Shown here piece by piece: positions 6,160 through 14,758 of a DNA stretch of 15,371 nucleotides. Source of the DNA: JAQBGV01 sp032128395 (lineage in GTDB: Bacteria; Planctomycetota; UBA8108; UBA1146). The stretch is from assembly GCA_032128395.1 (NCBI GenBank), contig JAQBGV010000128.1:1-15371 (forward strand), written 5' to 3'. A program made the position numbers and the translations under genes. The notes under the pieces were generated by a model, which saw nothing but the letters and a program-made list of their open reading frames with translations, was not told the DNA's origin and searched no databases. The first letter of the stretch is position 1. Every line of letters starts with the position of its first letter.

Positions 6160-8283
6160 GTGTTCTGGGGAGTGTACGGGGCGATCCCGACCTGGAGACG
6201 CAACAGGTCGCCGATCGGGATCATCCTGATCGTCGGACTCGCCGGATGCGGCGGGGGAGGTGGAGGTGGCGGGGGCATCGCGCCTCCGGTCGCCAGTGCC
6301 ACTTCCCTCGAAGTCACCCCGGGAATCGATGGGACCACGGAGCTCACGTTCGAAATCCTCGATCCCGCCGGCTCCGCGCAGATCGTCGAGATCGAGTTCA
6401 GTGCGGATCGCGGGCTCTCCTACGCAGCCACCGCCCTCGTCGGACTCGACGGGAACTCGTTCACCGCCCCGCCTGGAGGGGGAACGTACCAGTTGCAATG
6501 GTCACACGGCGATGACCTCGAGATTCCGGAGCAGTCCGACCTGCGCCTGCGCGTCACTCCGCGGGAGGCCAGCACGGGCCGACTCGGGGGCGCGGCGGTA
6601 TCCGCGGTCTTCGGAATCGGTGCGAATACCCCACCCACGATCGTCTCGGTCACCACACCGGTCGGAATCCAAGGCGGACTCATCGAGTTTCCCGTCGTGA
6701 TCGCCGACGCGGAGTCCGACTACATCGAGATCTTGATCGAGTACTCCCTCGACGGGGGAAGCAGCTGGCAGGTCGGGACCTCCGGGCCGGGGAACGCTGC
6801 AGTTCCGTCATCCCCGACCGGGTCCGCGCAGGTCGCGTCTTGGAACGCCACCGTCGATGAGAACGACACGGTGAGCACCCTCGCTCAGGTACGGATGACC
6901 GCGGTCGACATCGAGACCGGCGGAATCGCTGACACCGCGATCTTCTCGGTCCAGTTGATCGATCCCGAGATAGAGGCGCTCACGCTCGGGGCGATTCCAA
7001 ATTCGATGAACGGCTCGACCCCATACGCGGTGCCGGGAGGCCTGAGCGCGTTCATGCTCCGGGTCCCCACCTATGGATTCGCCCTCTCGATCGAGACCGA
7101 GCCGGGACCGGGCGGCGCGAGCGTCGATCCGGCCACCCTCGAGGTGACTTGCAATCGCGACCTCGGATCGGCTCTCGCAGGAACCGATCTTTCGACCCTC
7201 TTCTCGGGTGACGACGACGGGCAGAGCGCGGTCCTCCCCGCGAGCCACGCGCTTCCCATCGGCGTCTCCGTCTTCTCGGCGCGAGTCCGGGACGTCTACG
7301 GAAACATCTCCACGTGGGCCACGATCGCCCTCGAGAGCAACCCCGGAACCTCGGGGAACCTTCCGTTCGACTGGCTGGATCGATGGTGGATCGACTTCGG
7401 AATGGATCAGTTCGCGATCACCGCGAGCGGGACGAGCTCGGTCTCCGTCGTCGTCACCCCGGGAGCGAACGGGACTCCCGACCACATCGAGGATCTACGC
7501 ATCTGCGGACTGCAGTCGGAGAACCCGCTCGCCGCGTGCGTCGCGATCGGGACGAACGCTCGGGTGCGCGGCTGGGCCGAGCAGGAAGTAGTCGGCCGGC
7601 TGCGCGAAGCCTACGGAGCCGATTTCGACGGCGACACCGCCGGATTCGCCCCGAATCTCGAGTTCACGCTCGAGCAAGCGGGATCGACCTCAGGGATCCG
7701 CATCGGTGGAGATGACGTCGAACCCGGATTTGCGCTCGGGAGAGCGTTCTTCGATGCTCGCAACGCCGGCCCCAACATGAACCGCGGACCGAATCTCGGG
7801 GTCTTCAGCACGAACCTCATCCAGTTCTACGTGAACACTTACTACTTCCGGCAACGGTTCCAGACGCTGATGCCGGGAATCGGCACTCCGGTCGGCGAGG
7901 ACAGTTGGGACGTCATCGTCCTCGATCCGAACTTCGATCGCTTCTCTCCCACGAACCACGTCGTCGCGAACTACCGCTATGACGCGATCTGGAATGCCAT
8001 CGAGGCGTGGGGGCGGGCGAATGCGGTGATCGCGGCGCACGAGATCGGACACTCGATCGGGCTGTGCGCCAACGGCCCGCCGCCGTTCGGACTGTTCGGC
8101 GGGGTGACTTCCGCGTCCTTCTCCGGCCCGTACACCTCCTCGTTCCACTTGGACACTCCCGGAAACAACTTGATGGCATCTGCACTCAGCTTCAGCTCGT
8201 CACTGATCACCGGATCGTCCGGATACCGGTTCAACGAACTGAACGAAGCGTACCTCCGTCATTGGACCCTTCTCGGCAATTGA
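6160..8283 (+). CDS. Lipoprotein with zinc-metallopeptidase motif and beta-sandwich repeats
   Basis: The 707-residue product begins with RRNRS, a hydrophobic stretch and a lipobox LAGC (Cys30), then nine Gly, so it should be a lipid-anchored envelope protein. Two similar beta-rich modules follow (about 45-152 and 158-267), each with an EFSADRGLSY/EYSLDGGSSW-type strand, then further beta-rich sequence to about 400. The C-terminal domain has HEIGHSIG (627-634), the HExxHxxG zinc motif of metzincin-like peptidases, and NNLM (669-672) as a plausible Met-turn. The usual third His at motif position 11 is Ala637; His663 in FHLDTPGNNLM may replace it. GTG 6160 has AGGGGA ten bases upstream and gives a good signal peptide; GTG 6172 is an alternative. 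It is the first gene behind the c-di-GMP riboswitch and likely cleaves surface or extracellular protein. The substrate is unknown. Confidence 0.88.
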   Translation: MFWGVYGAIPTWRRNRSPIGIILIVGLAGCGGGGGGGGGIAPPVASATSLEVTPGIDGTTELTFEILDPAGSAQIVEIEFSADRGLSYAATALVGLDGNSFTAPPGGGTYQLQWSHGDDLEIPEQSDLRLRVTPREASTGRLGGAAVSAVFGIGANTPPTIVSVTTPVGIQGGLIEFPVVIADAESDYIEILIEYSLDGGSSWQVGTSGPGNAAVPSSPTGSAQVASWNATVDENDTVSTLAQVRMTAVDIETGGIADTAIFSVQLIDPEIEALTLGAIPNSMNGSTPYAVPGGLSAFMLRVPTYGFALSIETEPGPGGASVDPATLEVTCNRDLGSALAGTDLSTLFSGDDDGQSAVLPASHALPIGVSVFSARVRDVYGNISTWATIALESNPGTSGNLPFDWLDRWWIDFGMDQFAITASGTSSVSVVVTPGANGTPDHIEDLRICGLQSENPLAACVAIGTNARVRGWAEQEVVGRLREAYGADFDGDTAGFAPNLEFTLEQAGSTSGIRIGGDDVEPGFALGRAFFDARNAGPNMNRGPNLGVFSTNLIQFYVNTYYFRQRFQTLMPGIGTPVGEDSWDVIVLDPNFDRFSPTNHVVANYRYDAIWNAIEAWGRANAVIAAHEIGHSIGLCANGPPPFGLFGGVTSASFSGPYTSSFHLDTPGNNLMASALSFSSSLITGSSGYRFNELNEAYLRHWTLLGN

Positions 8284-8309
8284 GTCCCCCGGCAGCGAAA
8301 GCGACTTCC

Positions 8310-9464
8310 ATGTTCGGCACCTCGACCATCCGCGGCCTCTCAATCTTGTGCGCCGTGCTCTCGATCGGTCTCCCCGGAGGCCGATCGGAGGCGTCGGACG
8401 ATCCCTGGCCCTTGGTGAACGTCGCGGATCTCGCTGCCTGGGGGACTTTCATCCACTCCTCGACCGGATCTACCTCGCGGCTCCTCGTCATCCTTCCCGA
8501 GGACGAGGCCACCGCCGAGCCCTCCCCGATTCGGCTCGCCGACCACGTCGTCGGACTCCCCGAGGGGACAGAAATCACACTCGGGGCGCGAGGGCTCTAC
8601 CTCGCGACGATCCACGATCCGCGCGGATCGGAATTCTCGACGATCGAGGGGACGATCCTCGTCGGCGGGTTCCTCGCCGGATGGCCCGAGGACCGAGTGC
8701 GCACTCGCATCCGCGCCTTGGTCTCCCCCACGCCGGATGCTTCGCCGTTCTCGGAAGACGATGCGCTCGTCCTCCTCGGATCGGAGTGGCTTCCGGCCCG
8801 TCTCATCGCCATCGGTTGGTGGCGGGAACGCGGGGGGGAACCCAGCGCAACGGCGAAGGTGGCCCTCGATGCCTCCCTCTCCGGGGATGAGCCCCGCTGG
8901 CTCCGGCCGGCCCTCGAGCTCTACCTCATCCGGGGGTGGGCGATCCCGACCGCAGGACTCGTCGATCGATTCATCACGACCGATGACCCGGTCCTCGCGG
9001 ATCTGGCGCTCCGCGGGATCGCCGCGCACGGCCGAGCGACGGACCGCGCCGACCTCCTGCTCGCATGGCACGGGGCGGCGACGAGTGAGCGCGTGCGACT
9101 GCTCGAAGCGTACGCGACGCTCCAGATCGCCGAAGCACGTCCTTGGTGGGAGGAAGCCCTCACCTCCGATAACCCCGAGCTGACCACCGTCGCGGTACGA
9201 GACCTCGGGCGGGCGGGGGTGCCCGGTGCAGCTCGCGCCTACCAAGTCCTCCTCGAAGCCCGCGACCCACAGATGGTTTCGCTCGCTCTCGAAGGGCTCG
9301 CCCGCACCAGGACTCCGCAAGCGGCCGCGATGTTGCGGGCGTTCCGAGATTCTCGCTCCGAAGAAGATCCGCTCGCCGAGAAGGCGGAGCGGTTGCTCAC
9401 CCGACCGCACCGCTACGGCGCTCGGCGACCCCATCCATCCATGCTCGACCTTGACGGGAGGTGA
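8310..9464 (+). CDS. Exported protein with HEAT-like C-terminal repeats, function unknown
   Basis: I do not recognise a named family. From ATG 8310 the 384-residue product has a signal peptide (hydrophobic 9-22, likely cleaved near SEA/SDD at 26-29), an N-terminal half of mixed strands (about 35-195, with LLVILPEDE and ALVLLGSEWLPARLIAIGWW), and Ala/Leu-rich helical pairs resembling HEAT repeats from about 200 to 365. It follows the peptidase gene by 26 bases and ends 3 bases before the next start, so it belongs to the same operon. ATG 8310 has only a weak ribosome site; a TTG at 8280 overlapping the previous stop is a possible alternative. HEAT repeats suggest protein binding, perhaps with the co-encoded peptidase or membrane protein. 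The export prediction is fair and the function is open. Confidence 0.85.
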   Translation: MFGTSTIRGLSILCAVLSIGLPGGRSEASDDPWPLVNVADLAAWGTFIHSSTGSTSRLLVILPEDEATAEPSPIRLADHVVGLPEGTEITLGARGLYLATIHDPRGSEFSTIEGTILVGGFLAGWPEDRVRTRIRALVSPTPDASPFSEDDALVLLGSEWLPARLIAIGWWRERGGEPSATAKVALDASLSGDEPRWLRPALELYLIRGWAIPTAGLVDRFITTDDPVLADLALRGIAAHGRATDRADLLLAWHGAATSERVRLLEAYATLQIAEARPWWEEALTSDNPELTTVAVRDLGRAGVPGAARAYQVLLEARDPQMVSLALEGLARTRTPQAAAMLRAFRDSRSEEDPLAEKAERLLTRPHRYGARRPHPSMLDLDGR

Positions 9465-9465
9465 T
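9456..9465 (+). promoter_or_regulatory. Very strong ribosome binding site
   Basis: GGGAGGTGAT is almost fully complementary to the 16S rRNA 3' end, with the GGAGG core 6 bases before ATG 9468. It overlaps the stop of the preceding gene (TGA 9462-9464), so ribosomes can pass directly from one gene to the next. Confidence 0.85.
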
Positions 9466-9467
9466 CG

Positions 9468-11849
9468 ATGGACTCCCGCCTCGTCACCGTTCTCGAGAAG
9501 GCCCTCGCTTCGGGGGAGATCGGGTCGCTCTTCATCGGCCAAGGCCGGAAGATGCGGCAGGTCTTCCTCTCCGGGAACGAGGTGTACCTCGTCGATGCCG
9601 GTCGAGAGATTCGATTCCTGCCGCTCCCGTTCGTGATCGACGGATCGGTGGTGCCGTCGACCGAGCTCGACATCGTGCTCGGTCGGTTCGGGTCATCACC
9701 CAAGAGCCTGGCGAAACTGCTCGACGAGGACTACGACCTTTCCGATGAGCAGAAGGACGAGCTCCGCAGCAAGGAGACGATCGAGGAAGCGCTGATGATC
9801 CTCGAAGCGGGGGGAGACCGCTTCGTCTTCGAGGCGGGAACGGTGCCCGAAGAGGTGCTTCTCCCCGACGAGGACGCGCCGCTCGGCATTACGAACCCGG
9901 AGTTCCTCGGAGCATTCCGCCAGCGCGTGCACGAACGCGAGTTGATCGAGCGGATCTTCCCGCATCCGGAGGAGATGCCGGTCCTCACCGGTGAGGGAAG
10001 TTCCGAGCGCCAGCGCAATCGGCAGTGGCTGTTCGCCCGAATCGCTGACCTCGTCGATGGATTCCGAGACCTCCGCCGAATTCGCAAAGATGGTCTCTTC
10101 TTCCCCCATCTCACCGAGAAGCTCCTCGCGGCCGCGGTCCGGCGCAACTGGGTCCGGAAAAAGCGATTCCCCGAGTTCGATGGGCTCAGGTTCGACACGC
10201 TCCGCCCCGAGCAGCTCGCGGATCTCGCCCAGCGCCTCGTCGAGGCGATCCCGATGGCGGTCGACGAAGTGCCCCTCCGCCGGCACCTCATCTCGATCCT
10301 CGAGCGCCAGGAAGACCGGGGGCCGGTGGTCGCGCAACTGATCGCGGTCGGCGACCAGCTGGCGGGACGACGCGAATGGGCGTCCGCTCTCGAGTCCTAT
10401 CGCAGGGCGACGCAACTCGCGCCGAGGTCGCCGGAGGCGTGCGGCCGTCTCGCCCGCCTCCTCGAGCACTTCGCGGATGAATCGCTGGCCGACGGCAACC
10501 CCGAGACCGCCCGCCGCCACCTCGAAGAAGCGCTCCCCCTGCGTGCGCACGATGAGAGTATTCAGCTCCGCATCGTGCAGAGCTACGCGGAGGATGATCG
10601 AGCCGCGGCGCGTACCGCCGCACGACTCGCAGGGATGCTGCATCAGGACAACCAAGGGGAGCGCGCGCTGCGTTTCCTGCGTCTGGTGCTGCAGACCTAC
10701 CCCACTTCGGACGTGATCCGGAAGACCTTCATCAACTTCCTTCTCGACCACGGGATGGCGGAGCAGGCGCTCCGCGAGCTCGAAATGCTCGCGAGAGAGC
10801 TGCTGGTCCGGGGACATGCGCAGGACGCGCGCCAGATTTTCGAGAAGATCATCCGAATCGATCCCAACCGCGTCCCGAAGGAACTCCGAGCGAAACTCCG
10901 AGCGCGACCGACGCTCCCCCCCGCTCCGAAACGGCCCAGGCGCACCCGACGGCGACGCCCGGTCCTCTATCTCGTCGTGCTCGCGCTGTGCGTGGCGACC
11001 ATCTACCAGAGCTGGTTGTGGGTTCTCGGCGGGGAGTTCGAGCAACGCGCCGACGCGATCCTTCAGGAACCGATCCCGCGCGTCGGGACCCAGGAGCACG
11101 TAGAACTCCGCAACCGGTGGCAGAAGCTCCTCACCGAAGTCGACGAAGTCCGGAGCCAGCACCCCGTGCAGGTGACGACCCTTCGCCTCGGCGAGAGTCT
11201 CGACACCTGGATCAACGAGCTGCAGGGGCTGGAGCACGCGGCGCAAACTTACCTCTCCGACCTCGTCGATCGGGCCCGACTCGCGGAACTCCGCGGTTCT
11301 GTCGATGAGGCGCGCGGCATCTACCGCGAGCTCGCCCGGGTCTCCGCGGACCCGAGGTGGAGCGCCCTTGCCCGGGAGAAACTCGAGGCGCTCGAGGGAG
11401 TCCACTCCGCGGCGAACGACCTGCGTGCGCGCTCCGAGGTCGCGCGGAGCGAGGGGCACCGTCACGAGGCGTTCCGCCTGGTGCGAGAACTCGTCGACCG
11501 GTACCCGAGCGCCGAAGCGAGCGCCGGAGCCCTACTCCCCGTCCGCATCGTCTCCAACCCCTCGGGAGCGGATATCGAGATCGACGGAAAGGTGGTCGGC
11601 ACCACTCCTCTGGTCGTCGAGCTGTCGCCGTACACTTCGATCGAGATCCGTCTGTACCACCCGGACTACCCCGAGAAGTCGGTCAGCCTCGAAGATCCGC
11701 GAGAGCCGGAGATCGAGATCGACCTGCTCCCCGCCCCTTCCGCGGAACAATCCGGGGTCGATTCCGAGCCGGGGAGCAGAGATTCACCGGAGTGGGCGTG
11801 GGCGCCGATATGGGTGTTCATCCCTCCGCAGCTGATACCGCGGAAATAG
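9468..11849 (+). CDS. DUF4388-like/TPR/transmembrane/PEGA protein
   Basis: The 793-residue product combines several parts. Residues 1-125 (GEIGSLFIGQGRKMRQVFLSGNEVY...) resemble the DUF4388/PATAN domain found in bacterial signalling and motility proteins. Residues about 150-280 are helical and unassigned. Residues about 285-470 form tetratricopeptide-like repeats (EWASALESYRRATQLAPRSP; QDARQIFEKIIRIDPN). A basic cluster PKRPRRTRRRR (487-497) precedes a single membrane helix (498-520), which places the N-terminal part in the cytoplasm. Beyond the membrane are more helical repeats (about 540-685) and a PEGA domain (about 690-753; NPSGADIEIDGKVVGTTPL), a surface/wall-associated fold. It is the last gene of the riboswitch operon, with an excellent ribosome site. 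It could link an internal signal or assembly to the envelope peptidase; this is inference. Domain order is clear except for the DUF4388 assignment, which is by resemblance. Confidence 0.88.
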   Translation: MDSRLVTVLEKALASGEIGSLFIGQGRKMRQVFLSGNEVYLVDAGREIRFLPLPFVIDGSVVPSTELDIVLGRFGSSPKSLAKLLDEDYDLSDEQKDELRSKETIEEALMILEAGGDRFVFEAGTVPEEVLLPDEDAPLGITNPEFLGAFRQRVHERELIERIFPHPEEMPVLTGEGSSERQRNRQWLFARIADLVDGFRDLRRIRKDGLFFPHLTEKLLAAAVRRNWVRKKRFPEFDGLRFDTLRPEQLADLAQRLVEAIPMAVDEVPLRRHLISILERQEDRGPVVAQLIAVGDQLAGRREWASALESYRRATQLAPRSPEACGRLARLLEHFADESLADGNPETARRHLEEALPLRAHDESIQLRIVQSYAEDDRAAARTAARLAGMLHQDNQGERALRFLRLVLQTYPTSDVIRKTFINFLLDHGMAEQALRELEMLARELLVRGHAQDARQIFEKIIRIDPNRVPKELRAKLRARPTLPPAPKRPRRTRRRRPVLYLVVLALCVATIYQSWLWVLGGEFEQRADAILQEPIPRVGTQEHVELRNRWQKLLTEVDEVRSQHPVQVTTLRLGESLDTWINELQGLEHAAQTYLSDLVDRARLAELRGSVDEARGIYRELARVSADPRWSALAREKLEALEGVHSAANDLRARSEVARSEGHRHEAFRLVRELVDRYPSAEASAGALLPVRIVSNPSGADIEIDGKVVGTTPLVVELSPYTSIEIRLYHPDYPEKSVSLEDPREPEIEIDLLPAPSAEQSGVDSEPGSRDSPEWAWAPIWVFIPPQLIPRK

Positions 11850-11856
11850 CCGGCTC

Positions 11857-13296
11857 CTAGCTCCCCTCGACCAACCGCCTCCGCATCTCTTCCGTGACTC
11901 GCTTCGGATTCGCCTTTCCGTGCGAGAGCTTCATCACCTCTCCGGTGAGAAACCCGAGGGGCTTGGTGTCGCCGCTCCGGATCCGTTCGACCGCTTCTGA
12001 GTTCTCAGAGATGACTCGGTCGAGCCAGACCGCGAGCGAATCCGCGTCGGAGACTTGCTCTCCTCGATCGGCGAGCAGCACGTCGACATCCAGTCCCTCG
12101 GTCGCTGCGCGGGCAAGGATCTCTCTTCCGGCGGAGACGCTGATGCGGTCCGATTCAACGGTGGCGATCACCCGGGCCAGTGGTGCGGACGCGACCGGGT
12201 ACTCCTCGATCGGCACTCGCAGTTCATGGAGCGCCCGCAGCACTTCCGATTGGATCCAATTGCTCGCGGATCGGGGTGAGACTCCCTCCGCGAGCAGGCA
12301 TTCGAAGTATTCAGAAGTTCCGCGGAGCGCGGTGAGGACCGATGCGTCAGCCGCGGAGAGTTCGAGTTCCTCGCGGTAGCGTCGCCTCCGGTGGAGCGGG
12401 AGTTCGGGGAGGGCCGCGCGCTCGGTATCGATCTCAGCCGCCGACACCGCGACGGGGCGAAGGTCCGGTTCGGGGAAGTAGCGATAGTCGTGCGCCTCTT
12501 CCTTCCCCCGCATGCTGAAGGTCGCGCCGCGATCGGGGTCGAACAACCGCGTCTCTTGCACGACCGATTTCCCGCTCTCGAGCAGCTCTTCCTGGCGCCC
12601 GCGCTCTACCGCGATCGCCTGCTCCACGAAGGAGAAGCTGTTCAGGTTCTTGGTCTCGGTGCGGGTCCCGAGGGTCGTGCTCCCGGCGGGACGGAGGGAG
12701 AGGTTGACGTCGCAGCGCAGCGAGCCCTCCTCCATGTTTGCGTCGGAGACCCCGATCCAGCGCATCGTGTCTCGCACCGCCCGGAGGAACGCCGCGGCCT
12801 CCCCCGCTGAGGTGATCGTCGGCTCCGTGACCATTTCGAGGAGCGGGGTTCCGCAGCGGTTCAGGTCGATTCGGGTGCAGCCTCCCCCCTCGTGGAGCGA
12901 CTTTCCGGCGTCCTCCTCGAGATGGATGCGCACGAGCGGGACCGCGCACGTCGCGTCGTCGAGTTCGAACTCCACCTGGCCGCCGGTGGCGTAGGGGCGA
13001 TCGAATTGCGTGATCTGATATCCCTTCGGGAGGTCGGGATAGAAGTAGTTCTTCCGATCGAACCGGGAGAGCGTGTCGACCCGGCAACCGAACGCCAGAC
13101 CGGCTCGGATCGCGCTGCGGATCGCCTGCGCGTTCACCACGGGGAGCGCGCCGGGATACCCGAGGCAGACTGAGCAGACATTGCGATTGGGGTCGTCCCC
13201 GAACCGGTTCGGGCAGCTGCAGAACAGTTTTGTCGCGGTGTCGAGCTGCACGTGCACCTCGAGCCCGATCACCATCTCCCAGTGGGAGGCGCTCAT
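11857..13296 (-). CDS. gatB: Asp-tRNA(Asn)/Glu-tRNA(Gln) amidotransferase subunit B
   Basis: GatB recognises the misacylated tRNA and activates its side chain with ATP so that ammonia from GatA can form Gln-tRNA or Asn-tRNA. The 479-residue product is full length. It opens with EMVIGLEVHVQLDT and has the zinc-site cysteines Cys26, Cys28, Cys41 and Cys44. It continues with KNYFYPDLPKGYQI, HLEEDAGKSLHE, CTRIDLNRCGTPLLEMVTEP, RCDVNLSLRP and HDYRYFPEPDL, and ends with the tRNA-binding tail domain (GFLTGEVMKLSHGKANP). ATG 13296 is chosen over an upstream frame because it overlaps the gatA stop as ATGA and has GAGGGGGAA just upstream. It is the last gene of gatCAB, and its stop faces the plus-strand operon at 7 bases. 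Confidence 0.98.
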   Translation of the reverse strand: MSASHWEMVIGLEVHVQLDTATKLFCSCPNRFGDDPNRNVCSVCLGYPGALPVVNAQAIRSAIRAGLAFGCRVDTLSRFDRKNYFYPDLPKGYQITQFDRPYATGGQVEFELDDATCAVPLVRIHLEEDAGKSLHEGGGCTRIDLNRCGTPLLEMVTEPTITSAGEAAAFLRAVRDTMRWIGVSDANMEEGSLRCDVNLSLRPAGSTTLGTRTETKNLNSFSFVEQAIAVERGRQEELLESGKSVVQETRLFDPDRGATFSMRGKEEAHDYRYFPEPDLRPVAVSAAEIDTERAALPELPLHRRRRYREELELSAADASVLTALRGTSEYFECLLAEGVSPRSASNWIQSEVLRALHELRVPIEEYPVASAPLARVIATVESDRISVSAGREILARAATEGLDVDVLLADRGEQVSDADSLAVWLDRVISENSEAVERIRSGDTKPLGFLTGEVMKLSHGKANPKRVTEEMRRRLVEGS

Positions 13297-14753
13297 GCTT
13301 CCCCCTCGGGGGGCAGCGCGGTGTGGTGCGAGGTCAGTTCCTGGAAGCGGCGGGCCAGGGCGAGGACCGCTCCGTCCCCTCCCCACGGGCCCAAGATCTG
13401 AACCCCGATCGGCAGCCCCTCCGGGCTGAGTCCGCCGGGGATCGAGATGGCGGGAATGCCGGCGAGGTTCGCGCCGACGGTCAGAATGTCGCAGGCGTAC
13501 AGCGCGAGCGGATCGGTGACCCGCTCGCCGATCGGGAACGCAGGGAACGGGCTGGTCGGAGCGACCAGAACATCGACCCGCGAGAACGCCTCGGCGAAGT
13601 CGTCGGCGATGCGCCGGCGCACCCGGAGGGCGCGTCGGTAGTAGGCCTCCTGGAACCCCGAGGAGAGCACGAAGGTGCCGAGCAGGATGCGCCGCCGAAC
13701 TTCGGCGCCGAATCCCTCCCCGCGACTGCGCGTGTAGAGATCGAGGAGGTCGGTCGGATCATCGGCTCGGCGTCCGACGTGAACTCCGTCGAACCGGGAG
13801 AGATTCGTGCTCGCCTCGGCGGTCGAGACCACCTGGTAGCAGGCGTTCGCGTAGGGAGTCATCGGGAGGGAGACCTCTTCCACGGAGGCTCCATCGGCGC
13901 GGAATACCTCGATCGCGGCTTCGACCGCGCTCCGCGTCGAGGGCTCGATCGCATCGGTCAGATAGTCGCGAGGTACTCCGATTCGGCGGGGAGTCGCGGC
14001 CGTGGTGAAATCGTCGGGCCGCTCCGGGCGCGTCGTCGCATCGAGGGGGTCTGGGCCGGCCATCGCGGCGAGGACCGCCCCCGCGTCGCGCGCATCACGG
14101 GCGAGGGGTCCGATCTGGTCGAGCGAGGACCCGAATGCGACGAGTCCCGAACGCGACACGGTCCCGTACGTCGGTTTCATCCCGGTCACGCCGCAGAAGG
14201 ATGCGGGCTGCCGAATCGACCCGCCGGTGTCGGAGCCGAGGTGCACGCACCCTTCGACCATCGCCGCGAGCGCGGCCGCCCCTCCCGAAGAGCCGCCGGG
14301 GACCCGAGTCGGGTCCCACGGATTGCGCACCGGTCCGAAGGCGGAATTCTCGGTCGACGACCCCATCGCGAACTCGTCGCAGTTCGTTTTCCCGACCAGG
14401 ATCGCGCCCGCGGAGCGCAGGCGGGCGATCACGGTCGCGTCTTCCGCGGCTCGGTGCGACTCGATGATTCGACTGCCGGCGTTGGTGCGACCCTCGGTCG
14501 TCGCGATGTTCGCCTTCGCGGTGAACGAGATCCCTTCGAGGGAGCGCGGCGGTCCGCCGGCGGCGAGGCGCTGGTCTGCAGTCCTTGCGACCTCGAGCGC
14601 CGCTTCGAAGAATCGGTCCGTGAGCGCATCCGACAGACGGTCTGCGATCTCGATGCTCTGGATCACGCGCTCGACGGCTTGGTGGACGGTGACCTCACCT
14701 CGCGCGATCGCGTCGCGACACTCGAGCGCAGTTCGGTAGCCCCCCCCAGGCAC
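13293..14753 (-). CDS. gatA: Asp-tRNA(Asn)/Glu-tRNA(Gln) amidotransferase subunit A
   Basis: GatA is the glutaminase (amidase-signature) subunit that releases ammonia for GatB. From GTG 14753 the product is 486 residues, normal for the family. The catalytic triad is Lys80 (TAKANI), Ser155 (PGGSSGGAAA) and Ser179 (GSDTGGSIRQPASFCG), with the same spacing (75 and 24) as in characterised GatA. Most GatA proteins have VKDN around the lysine; here it is AKAN, a small departure. The start is 5 bases after the gatC stop. A longer frame from GTG 14801 would overlap gatC by 43 bases and adds Arg-rich sequence unlike the family, so I reject it. No clear ribosome site precedes GTG 14753, consistent with coupling to gatC. 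The stop overlaps the gatB start (ATGA). Confidence 0.96.
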   Translation of the reverse strand: MPGGGYRTALECRDAIARGEVTVHQAVERVIQSIEIADRLSDALTDRFFEAALEVARTADQRLAAGGPPRSLEGISFTAKANIATTEGRTNAGSRIIESHRAAEDATVIARLRSAGAILVGKTNCDEFAMGSSTENSAFGPVRNPWDPTRVPGGSSGGAAALAAMVEGCVHLGSDTGGSIRQPASFCGVTGMKPTYGTVSRSGLVAFGSSLDQIGPLARDARDAGAVLAAMAGPDPLDATTRPERPDDFTTAATPRRIGVPRDYLTDAIEPSTRSAVEAAIEVFRADGASVEEVSLPMTPYANACYQVVSTAEASTNLSRFDGVHVGRRADDPTDLLDLYTRSRGEGFGAEVRRRILLGTFVLSSGFQEAYYRRALRVRRRIADDFAEAFSRVDVLVAPTSPFPAFPIGERVTDPLALYACDILTVGANLAGIPAISIPGGLSPEGLPIGVQILGPWGGDGAVLALARRFQELTSHHTALPPEGEA

Positions 14754-14758
14754 GGGGC

